64,000 nt of DNA from an uncultured Bacilli bacterium (GTDB lineage: Bacteria; Bacillota_I; Bacilli_A; RF39; UBA660). Every line of letters begins with the position of its first letter. Within the stretch, counting starts at the first letter, position 1. Positions 54,096-61,325 of the stretch are shown here, piece after piece. The position numbers and the translations under genes were made by a program. Under the pieces are notes generated by a model. It did no database searches, was not told the origin of the DNA, and worked only from the letters and a program-made list of their open reading frames with translations. The stretch lies in assembly GCA_934086185.1 (NCBI GenBank), contig CAKOHW010000005.1, positions 1 to 64,000 on the forward strand, read 5' to 3'.

Positions 54096-55043
54096 TATAT
54101 TTTGATAATAATATTTTAATATTTCATCATATTTATAGTTTTCGTTAGCCATACCATTTGCTCCATATTGGCTCATACCTACTCCGTGTCCATAACCTTT
54201 TGTAGTTATTATGTAATTATCATTGTTTTTTGTTATTTCAAAATCAGTTGATCTTAATGTTAATGCATGTCTAAATTCTACACCTGTGTAAATTTTTCCA
54301 TTAACTGATATCTTTTCTACTCTATTTGTTTTATCACGAGATATTATTGAAATATTAAGATCATTTGAAGTAATATTTAATTTGTCTTTTATTTCATTTG
54401 TTGTGAATTGTGTATCTACTTTAAATTTATTTACAGATTCATTATCCCAAGGAGATGATACGCTATTTATTGTTGATTCTCCGAATACCATTTTTGAATC
54501 TTCTGTATATCCATTACTCATTGCAAAATAATATGATTTAAATACATCTCCATTTATTTTCATAACTAAATTTTTTGTAGATGAAACTGCTTTTTTTATT
54601 TTGTCATAATATAAGTCAAAATCTGATTTCCACTTTTCTTGCATTTCTGAAACTGAATTATATACTTGATCATCTGTTGTTGTCTCAACATCATATGCAT
54701 TATCAAAATTTTTTATTTTATACATTGCATATGTTCTAGATACTATTGCTTGTGCTTTTAATGCTTCTTCATTAAATGAAGCTGGCATTTCACCTGCTAC
54801 TACACCTACTATATAATCTTCTAAATTTAATGTTTCTATATTATTATTTTTATTGATTTTAATATATATATTGTTTTCTTTTTGGTCTTTTATCTGTTGT
54901 TTGGTTGTTGTAGGAATAGTTGTTGTATCTTCTTTTTTTAAAACTACTGAATTTTCTGTTTTGTACATTTTACAAAACAAAGTTATTACACTTGCAGGAA
55001 TTAATATTAATGTAATTAAATATAATATAATTTTATTTTTCAT
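54078..55043 (-). CDS. spoIID: Stage II sporulation protein D (lytic transglycosylase)
   Basis: The 321-residue protein has an N-terminal membrane anchor (about 7-24) and a SpoIID domain. The catalytic Glu is in GVVAGEMPASFNEEALKAQA (about 79-98). Further marks are AIVSRTYA, SNGYTEDS, FRHALTLRST and the C-terminal GYGHGVGMSQYGANGMA (about 285). SpoIID cleaves peptidoglycan glycan strands during engulfment with SpoIIM and SpoIIP. It is coupled to the DUF1146 gene by an ATGA overlap, the order also found in Bacillus (ywzB near spoIID). Confidence 0.96.
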   Translation of the reverse strand: MKNKIILYLITLILIPASVITLFCKMYKTENSVVLKKEDTTTIPTTTKQQIKDQKENNIYIKINKNNNIETLNLEDYIVGVVAGEMPASFNEEALKAQAIVSRTYAMYKIKNFDNAYDVETTTDDQVYNSVSEMQEKWKSDFDLYYDKIKKAVSSTKNLVMKINGDVFKSYYFAMSNGYTEDSKMVFGESTINSVSSPWDNESVNKFKVDTQFTTNEIKDKLNITSNDLNISIISRDKTNRVEKISVNGKIYTGVEFRHALTLRSTDFEITKNNDNYIITTKGYGHGVGMSQYGANGMANENYKYDEILKYYYQNIEITTI

Positions 55044-55237
55044 AGTATTTTACTTGATGCTAAAAAATCTGTTATAAAATTAGTTAATAAATATGATAAT
55101 GCGAAACTTAGTATTATTACAAATAGTTTAGCTTCTAATGTTTTATTAGTTTTCCAAATTTTATTAAAATTTATTCCTGATAGTGTATATACAGATAAGA
55201 GTGTTGTAAATACATAAATTAATATTTTAATATTCAT
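55040..55237 (-). CDS. DUF1146 family membrane protein (YwzB-like)
   Basis: The 65-residue protein has two transmembrane helices (about 4-20 and 37-58) separated by the basic GINFNKIWKTNKTLEAK loop, the shape of DUF1146/YwzB. The function is unknown. The neighbourhood murA/spoIID is conserved in Bacillus, supporting the assignment. It begins one base after the rpiB stop behind AAAAGGAAAACTAAT and ends in UGA overlapping spoIID. Confidence 0.85.
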   Translation of the reverse strand: MNIKILIYVFTTLLSVYTLSGINFNKIWKTNKTLEAKLFVIILSFALSYLLTNFITDFLASSKIL

Positions 55238-55238
55238 A

Positions 55239-55679
55239 TTAGTTTTCCTTTTCGTAATTTATTATTTCATTTATTCTTCTTATATGTCTTTCTTCATTAG
55301 AAAATTTTGTTTCAATAAATTTATTTATGCAATCTAATATTAAGTTTATATCTTTTTTATAACTCATTGCTATAATATTTGCATTATTGTGTAGTTTAGC
55401 TAATTCTGCTTCATTTATATTTGATACATGTGCACATCTTATACCTTTAACTTTATTTGCTGCTATAGACATACCTATACCTGTACCACATAATAATATT
55501 CCTAATGTGTTTGTATTATTACTAATATATTCAGATACTTTAAATGCATAAATTGGGTAGTCATCTGTAGGTGTATTATTTTGACTCATATCTATTATTT
55601 CATAATTTTCTTTTAATTTATTAATTATATATTCTTTTTCTTTTACTCCATTATGGTCTGTCGCTATTACTATCTTCAT
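55239..55679 (-). CDS. rpiB: Ribose-5-phosphate isomerase B / RpiB-LacAB family
   Basis: The 146-residue sugar-phosphate isomerase opens IVIATDHNGVKEKEYI with the Asp-His pair. It continues DYPIYA, the catalytic-cysteine loop GILLCGTGIGMSIAANKVKGIRCA (about 62-85) and NNANIIAMS. It interconverts ribose-5- and ribulose-5-phosphate in the pentose phosphate pathway. The start is the ATG nine bases after GAAGG; the longest frame extends twelve codons upstream without support. It is the first gene of a tight unit with DUF1146 and spoIID. Confidence 0.93.
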   Translation of the reverse strand: MKIVIATDHNGVKEKEYIINKLKENYEIIDMSQNNTPTDDYPIYAFKVSEYISNNTNTLGILLCGTGIGMSIAANKVKGIRCAHVSNINEAELAKLHNNANIIAMSYKKDINLILDCINKFIETKFSNEERHIRRINEIINYEKEN

Positions 55680-55730
55680 AATCATCATCCTTCTATTAGA
55701 AGTATAACATATCATTATGAAATAAATGTC

Positions 55731-55759
55731 AAAAAAATAAGCCTTTACGCTTATTTTTT
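55731..55759 (-). terminator. Terminator after rpmE
   Basis: Arms AATAAGC/GCTTATT with a 6-nt loop and U tracts on both sides, so it could act in both directions. Confidence 0.8.
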
Positions 55760-55760
55760 G

Positions 55761-55970
55761 TTATTCAGCTTTATCTAAGTTGAATTTTTTGTTGAATTTT
55801 TCTATCTTAGTACTTCTCTTATTTTTTCCTTGTTTTCCAGTATAGAATGGATGACATTCACTACATATTTCAACATTTTGTGTTGCTTTATTTGATTTTG
55901 CTACAAATGTTGCTCCACAAGCACATTTAAAAGTACAATCAACTGTTTCTGGATGTATTCCTTTTTTCAT
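55761..55970 (-). CDS. rpmE: Ribosomal protein bL31 (zinc form)
   Basis: The 69-residue 50S subunit protein bridges the subunits. It carries the full set of zinc ligands: a Cys in VDCTFKCACG (Cys12, Cys16, Cys18) and CSECHPFYTGKQ (Cys36, Cys39), which identifies the C+ form. The basic C-terminal segment is normal. It has its own promoter, a 50-nt leader and a terminator. The ribosome site is AAGGAGAAAAAT. Confidence 0.97.
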   Translation of the reverse strand: MKKGIHPETVDCTFKCACGATFVAKSNKATQNVEICSECHPFYTGKQGKNKRSTKIEKFNKKFNLDKAE

Positions 55971-55983
55971 ATTTTTCTCCTTC

Positions 55984-56027
55984 CGCCATAGCTAATATTT
56001 CAAGCCATAGAAATTACGTACTTCAAT
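55984..56027 (-). promoter_or_regulatory. rpmE 5' leader, possible autoregulatory element
   Basis: Between the promoter and ribosome site the mRNA has an ATTTC/GAAAT hairpin and a repeated CTATGGC (on the minus strand, either side of the GAAAT arm). Some Bacillota bL31 genes have leader RNAs bound by bL31; whether this is one is not established. Confidence 0.3.
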
Positions 56028-56055
56028 AGTATAGCATACTTTTTTATATTTGCAA
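56028..56055 (-). promoter_or_regulatory. rpmE promoter
   Basis: Minus-strand TTGCAA (56055-56050), 16-bp spacer, TATACT (56033-56028). Confidence 0.7.
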
Positions 56056-56079
56056 GCAAATAATATAATTTTAGTTGGA

Positions 56080-57333
56080 TTATTCATCAACCAATTTTAC
56101 GTCTGCTCCTACTTTGCTTAATTTTTCTACTAAATTTTCGTATCCTCTTAATATATGCTCAATATTCGTTATTACTGTTGTGCCTTGTGCAATCATGCCT
56201 GCTAACATCATTGCTGCACCAGCTCTAAGATCTGTTGCCACTACTTCTCTACCTTTTAAAGGTGTTTTACCTGTTATTACAGCACTGTTATCAAATAAGT
56301 TAATGTGTGCTCCCATAGCATTTAAATGTTTTATATGTCTCATTCTATTTTCATATATTGTTTCTTCAAATAATGATTCGCCCATACATTGCGTTAAAAG
56401 TGTAGACATTGGTTGTCCTAAATCTGTTGGAAACCCTGGATATACTTGAGTTTTTAAATTTACAGGTTTTAAATTATTTGTTGCTGAAACATATATTTTT
56501 GCATTTTCTATTTTAAATTGTGCTCCAGTTTCTCTTAATTTTGTTATAACAGATTCTAAATGTTCTTTTATTACACCATCTATAATTAAATCTTTACCTA
56601 ATAAGATGCCCATCATTAAATATGTTCCTGTTTCAATTCTATCTGGTATTACCTCTACAATTCCATCACCTAAGGTTTCTACACCTTCTATTTTAATTGA
56701 ACTAGTTCCTACTCCAGATATTTTTGCTCCCATAGTATTTAAAAATGATGCTATGTTAACTATTTCTGGCTCTTTTGCTGCATTCCAAATATGAGTAGTA
56801 CCTTTTGCTAGTACTGCTGCTAACATAATATTTACTGTTGCTCCTACACTTGCAAAATCTAAATATATATCGGCTCCATGTAATTCATCAGCTGTTATAG
56901 TATATGTATTATCTTCTATTTCTACATGTGCTCCCATTTTTTCAAATCCTTTTATGTGCAAATCTATTGGTCTACTTCCTATAACACATCCTCCAGGATA
57001 TGATATTACTGCTTTATGATATTTACTTAGAAGAGCACCCATAAAGTAATATGAAGCTCTAATTGATGATGCATATTCTCTATCTATTTCTACATTTTGT
57101 ACGTTTTTATTATCTATTTCTAATAAATCATCTGTTCTTTTGATTACTGAGCCTAATTTTTGTAACATTGCATCAAGTTTGTTTACATCACTAATATTTG
57201 GTACGTTGTAAATTTTACATTTTCCATTTGTTAAAATTGTAGCGGGCAAAAGACCGACAACACTATTTTTAGCACCACCTATTTTGATAGTACCACTTAA
57301 TTGGTTGCCTCCTTTTATAATAAGTTTTTTCAT
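56080..57333 (-). CDS. murA: UDP-GlcNAc 1-carboxyvinyltransferase (MurA)
   Basis: The 417-residue enzyme performs the first committed step of peptidoglycan synthesis, adding enolpyruvate from PEP to UDP-GlcNAc. The fold is shown by IKIGGAKNSVVGLL (about 15-28), the catalytic-cysteine loop SYPGGCVIGSRPIDLH (Cys near 117, so fosfomycin-sensitive type), FASVGATVNIMLAAV and FPTDLGQP-STLLTQ. The ending RGYENLVEKLSKVGA is also typical. The start is the ATG after AGGAGTGGTTTT, 18 codons into the longest frame. It lies upstream of the rpmE-rpiB-spoIID block on the same strand. Confidence 0.96.
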   Translation of the reverse strand: MKKLIIKGGNQLSGTIKIGGAKNSVVGLLPATILTNGKCKIYNVPNISDVNKLDAMLQKLGSVIKRTDDLLEIDNKNVQNVEIDREYASSIRASYYFMGALLSKYHKAVISYPGGCVIGSRPIDLHIKGFEKMGAHVEIEDNTYTITADELHGADIYLDFASVGATVNIMLAAVLAKGTTHIWNAAKEPEIVNIASFLNTMGAKISGVGTSSIKIEGVETLGDGIVEVIPDRIETGTYLMMGILLGKDLIIDGVIKEHLESVITKLRETGAQFKIENAKIYVSATNNLKPVNLKTQVYPGFPTDLGQPMSTLLTQCMGESLFEETIYENRMRHIKHLNAMGAHINLFDNSAVITGKTPLKGREVVATDLRAGAAMMLAGMIAQGTTVITNIEHILRGYENLVEKLSKVGADVKLVDE

Positions 57334-57408
57334 AAAACCACTCCTAAACTTATGAAAAAAATTGTGAATAAGTATTTTCTTTTCCACATAATTTGTATTT
57401 CTAATTAA

Positions 57409-57437
57409 ATTATAGTAGATAATTAGGAATATCGCAA
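57409..57437 (-). promoter_or_regulatory. murA promoter
   Basis: Minus-strand TTGCGA (57437-57432), 17-bp spacer, TATAAT (57414-57409). Confidence 0.75.
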
Positions 57438-57444
57438 TAATACT

Positions 57445-57987
57445 TTATAAACTTTTACATATAAATATAATTCCCAGCATAAATAACATAATTGTACTAA
57501 TTAAATAGGAATATTTGTTAAAAAGTTTATTTAAATATTTTCCTAGTGTTAAGCCTACGAATGTAAAAGAAAAACTACACAATGAAAAAATTGTTGATGA
57601 TAAAAGTAAATTGGTTGTTATTGCATTTAAACCTAAACCTACTGATAAACTATCTAATGATACTCCAAATGCAAAAAGTATTGTACCAAATTTATTTAAC
57701 TTTATATCTTTATTTGTTGGATTAATATATTCAATAAACATTTCTAAAGATAAAAGTACAAGAATTATTCCTAATATTAAATTTGAATTTATTACTATTA
57801 TTTTATTTAAAGAATATGATATTAATACTCCAATTAGTGGCATAATAAAGTGAAATATTCCTACAGTTAAACTAATTTTAATAGATTTTTTTAAAGGTAT
57901 ATTTTTTAATCCTAAAACAGTTGCTATAGAAAATGCATCAATACTTAAACAACAGCCAATTATTAATAAGAGTATTAGTTCTTTCAT
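57445..57987 (-). CDS. MntP/YtaF-type manganese efflux membrane protein
   Basis: The 180-residue protein has six transmembrane helices in two inverted halves, each with the MntP motif: CCLSIDAFSIA (about 12-22) and GVSLDSLSVGLG (about 108-119), whose Asp residues bind Mn2+. It exports manganese. The sporulation paralogue YtaF shares the fold, and the location between murA and spoIIR makes that variant possible. The start follows GGTGATAAA. Confidence 0.85.
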   Translation of the reverse strand: MKELILLLIIGCCLSIDAFSIATVLGLKNIPLKKSIKISLTVGIFHFIMPLIGVLISYSLNKIIVINSNLILGIILVLLSLEMFIEYINPTNKDIKLNKFGTILFAFGVSLDSLSVGLGLNAITTNLLLSSTIFSLCSFSFTFVGLTLGKYLNKLFNKYSYLISTIMLFMLGIIFICKSL

Positions 57988-58008
57988 TTTATCACCATAC
58001 TAATTTTA

Positions 58009-58521
58009 TTAATTATAGTGATTTAATATTTCTAAAACTTTTGATTTATACTCGACAAAATCTTTATCTTCTTTTTTTACATCTATTGAACATAAAGGTG
58101 GAAATAATACACACCACCAATTTTCTCCCTTTGCTTCGCCTATTTCTACTACTAATGATTCATAGTTACCTGGTTTATATTTTATTCCGTTAAGTTCTTT
58201 TTCTGGAAAATAGTTATTTCCATATTTAATTTTATAATTGTTGTTTTTTAATGTTTTGGTTACTATATTATTTATGCTATTTAATTCTTTGCTAATTGTT
58301 AGTCTAGCATCATTTATGTTAGATGTACTATTTAATTTTTTATATAAATTATTTTCTATATTTTCTTTTACTAATACTTTGTCTAGTTGATCTTCTATTT
58401 TATTACTATTTGCTATAACTCTTATTCTTATAGAATTATCTGGAATAGTTAGTTCTTGTTTTTGTTTATAATTGCATAATACTAAGATTATAATTGATAA
58501 TATTATTGTTATTTTCTTCAT
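58009..58521 (-). CDS. spoIIR: Stage II sporulation protein R
   Basis: The 170-residue secreted signal protein is made in the forespore and triggers processing of pro-sigma-E in the mother cell through SpoIIGA. It has an N-terminal signal/anchor (about 3-16) and the family blocks IRIRVIANSNKIEDQ, NYFPEKEL, KPGNYESLVVEIGEAKGENWWCVLFPPLCSID (split; about 115-147). The start is ATG 11 bases after AAAGG. The ribosome site is part of a terminator stem and the ATG directly follows the U tract, which should limit expression by read-through. Confidence 0.95.
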   Translation of the reverse strand: MKKITIILSIIILVLCNYKQKQELTIPDNSIRIRVIANSNKIEDQLDKVLVKENIENNLYKKLNSTSNINDARLTISKELNSINNIVTKTLKNNNYKIKYGNNYFPEKELNGIKYKPGNYESLVVEIGEAKGENWWCVLFPPLCSIDVKKEDKDFVEYKSKVLEILNHYN

Positions 58522-58561
58522 AAAAAACACAACCTTTCAAATAATTTATGGGTTGTGTTTT
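58522..58561 (-). terminator. Terminator between prmC and spoIIR, overlapping the spoIIR ribosome site
   Basis: 11-bp arms AAAACACAACC (58561-58551, complemented) and GGTTGTGTTTT (58534-58524), 16-nt loop, then U6 directly before the spoIIR ATG. Confidence 0.82.
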
Positions 58562-58567
58562 GTTATT

Positions 58568-59302
58568 TTATTCATTTATTATAAATAAGTATCTATCTTT
58601 CCCCGTTAAATCTTTTTCTATAGATATTTTAGATTTTGGAAAATATTTTTTTGCAACACTTATTAATAATTTACCTTGTTTATTTCCAATTTCAAACGCT
58701 ATTAAACTTTTTTTATTTAAATATGATTTGCAAGTAGATAATATATGTTTATAGAAGTTAATACCTGTAGAATCTGCATATATTGCTTTTTTTGGCTCAT
58801 ATTTTATTGATACATCTGTTTCATCTTTCTCTGTTATATATGGTGGATTAGAAATTAGTACATCATATGTATTTACTGTTTTATATTTAAATAAATTATG
58901 ATGTATAAAATTTATATCCGCATTATTTAATTTTGCATTTTTCTTGGCAACTCGTAATGCACTTCTACTTATGTCTAAACTTGATATATTTGAATTATCT
59001 AATTCTTTTTTTAAAACTATACTAATACATCCTGACCCTGTACCTAATTCCATAATTGATGGAGTTTTAATATCTAATTTTTTTATATAATTTATTGTTT
59101 TTTCTACTAACGTTTCAGTTTCAAATCTTGGTATTAATACTTTTTTATTTACTTTTATATTGTATCCATAAAAGTTTACATATCCTATTAAGTATTGTAC
59201 AGGATAGTTGTTTTCTATTTTTTTTACTATTCTATTTAAATTTTTGTATTTTGCTTTTAATAACTTCCAATCATTTTCAGTGACATTTTTTGGCTTATTC
59301 AT
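58568..59302 (-). CDS. prmC: Release factor glutamine methyltransferase PrmC
   Basis: The 244-residue SAM-dependent methyltransferase modifies the GGQ glutamine of release factors. PVQYLIGYVNFYGY and PRFETETLVE precede the SAM site MELGTGSGCISI (about 94-105), and the catalytic NPPYI is near 150. The N-terminal helical domain is shortened, as the protein is about 40 residues below the usual length. The start overlaps the prfA stop by one base (TAATG), so it is coupled to its substrate gene. Confidence 0.95.
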   Translation of the reverse strand: MNKPKNVTENDWKLLKAKYKNLNRIVKKIENNYPVQYLIGYVNFYGYNIKVNKKVLIPRFETETLVEKTINYIKKLDIKTPSIMELGTGSGCISIVLKKELDNSNISSLDISRSALRVAKKNAKLNNADINFIHHNLFKYKTVNTYDVLISNPPYITEKDETDVSIKYEPKKAIYADSTGINFYKHILSTCKSYLNKKSLIAFEIGNKQGKLLISVAKKYFPKSKISIEKDLTGKDRYLFIINE

Positions 59303-60357
59303 TATTTTCCTTCTAACTTCATTCTTTGATCTTCAGTTATTAAAGCGTTTATTATTTCGTCTATGTTTCCTTCCATTACTCTATCAAGGTTCATAACACT
59401 AAAATTTATTCTATGGTCAGTGACTCTATTTTGTGGATAATTATAAGTTCTTATCTTTTCGGATCTATCTCCTGTACCTATTTTACTTCTTCTTTCTTTT
59501 CCTGTTTCTTCTTCCATTTCTTGTAATTTTTTATCGTATAGTCTAGTTTTTAAGATTTTTATTGCTTTTTCTTTATTTTTTATTTGGCTTCTTTCTGTTT
59601 GTGAGTATACTATTATTCCTGTTGGAATATGGGTTAATCTTACTGCTGAGTCTGTTGTATTTACCCCTTGACCTCCACATCCACTACTTCTTGTAACATC
59701 TACTCTAACTTCGTTCATATCTAATTCAAAATCAAAATCGTCTGCTTCTGGCATTACTAAAACAGTCGCTGTTGAAGTATGTACTCTACCTTGTGTTTCT
59801 GTTGCTGGAACTCTTTGAACTCTATGAGAACCACTTTCAAATTTTAATTTTGAATATACGTTTTTTCCTTTAATAGAAAATTCTATTTGCGAATATCCTC
59901 CACTTGTTCCTGGTTCTTCATTATTAATTTCTATTTTCCAGCCATTTTTTTCAGCATATTTAGAATACATTCTAAATAAGTCCCCAGCAAAGATATTTGC
60001 TTCATCTCCACCAGCAGCACCTCTTATTTCCATTATTATATCTTTTCCGTCATTTTCATCTTTAGGAATTAAGAGAATTTCTAATTCTTTAATTAAATTA
60101 TCTTTTTTGGTTTCATTTAATTCTAATTCTTCTTTAGCAATTGTTCCCATTTCTGGATCATTTACCATTAATTTTAATCCTTCAATTTCTTCTGTAACAT
60201 TTGTTAACTCTTCATACTTTTTAACTATAGTTTCTAAGTCACTATGTTCTTTAGATATTGTTTTGAATTTATTATAATCATTTATTATTTCTGGATTTAT
60301 TAATTCTTCAGATAATTCTTCATATCGTTTTTTTATTATTTCTAATCTTTCTATCAT
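59302..60357 (-). CDS. prfA: Peptide chain release factor 1
   Basis: The 351-residue RF1 recognises UAA and UAG. The codon-reading PxT region RVPATETQGRVHTS (about 183-196) and the catalytic SSGCGGQGVNTTDSAVR (GGQ near 228) are clear. C-terminal RKIGTGDRSEKIRTYNYPQNRVTDHR is also diagnostic (split; about 290-315). The ribosome site is GGAGGTTAATA. It is followed directly by prmC. Confidence 0.97.
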   Translation of the reverse strand: MIERLEIIKKRYEELSEELINPEIINDYNKFKTISKEHSDLETIVKKYEELTNVTEEIEGLKLMVNDPEMGTIAKEELELNETKKDNLIKELEILLIPKDENDGKDIIMEIRGAAGGDEANIFAGDLFRMYSKYAEKNGWKIEINNEEPGTSGGYSQIEFSIKGKNVYSKLKFESGSHRVQRVPATETQGRVHTSTATVLVMPEADDFDFELDMNEVRVDVTRSSGCGGQGVNTTDSAVRLTHIPTGIIVYSQTERSQIKNKEKAIKILKTRLYDKKLQEMEEETGKERRSKIGTGDRSEKIRTYNYPQNRVTDHRINFSVMNLDRVMEGNIDEIINALITEDQRMKLEGK

Positions 60358-60381
60358 TATTAACCTCCATGGGTATATTTA

Positions 60382-60813
60382 TTATTCGTTTTCCTCTAAA
60401 TCTTCCATTACAACTAAATCTTGTAGATCATCATCATCTTCATCGTCATCTACAATTTCTTCATCATAATTTATTTCATTATCTACTTCTTCTTTTTCTT
60501 CTCTTGGTTCTTCTTCTATTATTTCTTCATCATCGTCGTCATCATCATCTATTACAAGTTTTGTACTGTGATTTATTTTTAAATCCCAGTAACCTTTTTC
60601 TAACATTATAAATCTTTTGTCTGTTGATAAAAGTTCAAAAAAATCTGCTAAATGTTCTTCAAATGCAGTTGCATCTAGATTCATAACTTTTATTACTTCC
60701 TTAAACAAATCTTGTATTTTCATTTTATTTTGATTATTTTCTAATATTAAATATGCAACATCATCATATGACATTGTTTCTAATTCTTCTTTTGTTAAAT
60801 TTATTGATTTCAT
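60382..60813 (-). CDS. rpoE: RNA polymerase delta subunit
   Basis: The 143-residue protein has an N-terminal HARE-HTH domain (about 1-85; SYDDVAYLILENNQNKMKIQDLF) that binds RNA polymerase. A very acidic C-terminal tail (about 88-143) made largely of Asp and Glu mimics nucleic acid and helps polymerase recycling. Delta is specific to Bacillota, which supports the taxonomic placement. It has its own TTGACA-16-TAAAAT promoter and lies 24 bp ahead of prfA. Confidence 0.95.
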   Translation of the reverse strand: MKSINLTKEELETMSYDDVAYLILENNQNKMKIQDLFKEVIKVMNLDATAFEEHLADFFELLSTDKRFIMLEKGYWDLKINHSTKLVIDDDDDDDEEIIEEEPREEKEEVDNEINYDEEIVDDDEDDDDLQDLVVMEDLEENE

Positions 60814-60860
60814 AAAAATTCCTCCGTAATTTATATTTATATGTATTTAAAACAAATATA

Positions 60861-60888
60861 ATTTTATCATAATAGTTAGTATTGTCAA
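60861..60888 (-). promoter_or_regulatory. rpoE promoter
   Basis: Minus-strand TTGACA (60888-60883), 16-bp spacer, TAAAAT (60866-60861). Confidence 0.75.
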
Positions 60889-60894
60889 CTACTT

Positions 60895-61230
60895 TTAAAT
60901 ATATTCTATAAATATTCTATTCAATATATTTTCTTCTGTTTCTATTTTGTATATAATATCTATATTTGTACTCGAATCTTTATACTCTATAAGCTTAATA
61001 TCTAAGTTTAATTTATTATTATTTTCTAATAGTTCTATAATACATTTTTCATTTTTAAAGTCTAATATGATTTTTTCTGATTCTGTGATTTTAGTAAATG
61101 CTTGATTGGATATAGTATATTTATCTTTATTTAATATAAATGATGTATTATTATTTTTTATACATGGTATATTTTTGTAATCTAAGATTAAATTATTATT
61201 TTTATATAATTTTAAATTCATTTTTTTCAT
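60895..61230 (-). CDS. DUF1934-like small protein (YwiB-like)
   Basis: The 111-residue mainly beta-strand protein (TSFILNKDKYTIS, EKIILDFKNEKCIIELL, NIDIIYKIETEEN) has the length and strand order of DUF1934/YwiB calycin-like proteins, which lie near rpoE in Bacilli. Sequence identity is too weak to be sure. The start is the ATG behind AAGGAAAGATTGT, six codons into the longest frame. Confidence 0.65.
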   Translation of the reverse strand: MKKMNLKLYKNNNLILDYKNIPCIKNNNTSFILNKDKYTISNQAFTKITESEKIILDFKNEKCIIELLENNNKLNLDIKLIEYKDSSTNIDIIYKIETEENILNRIFIEYI

Positions 61231-61325
61231 ACAATCTTTCCTTTTCAAAAGATTTTAACATATTTTTTTGTAATTTGCACTTATAATTAAATATTTTATT
61301 TACATAATAATTTTAGGTGATTTAA

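Noticed and set aside
7973..55043. Possible Mollicutes genetic code (UGA as Trp), suggested by the extreme AT content.
   Set aside because: Genes end on UGA in ATGA overlaps at 7973, 9751, 12310 and 55040, and Trp codons in the enzymes read as UGG. UGA therefore acts as stop.
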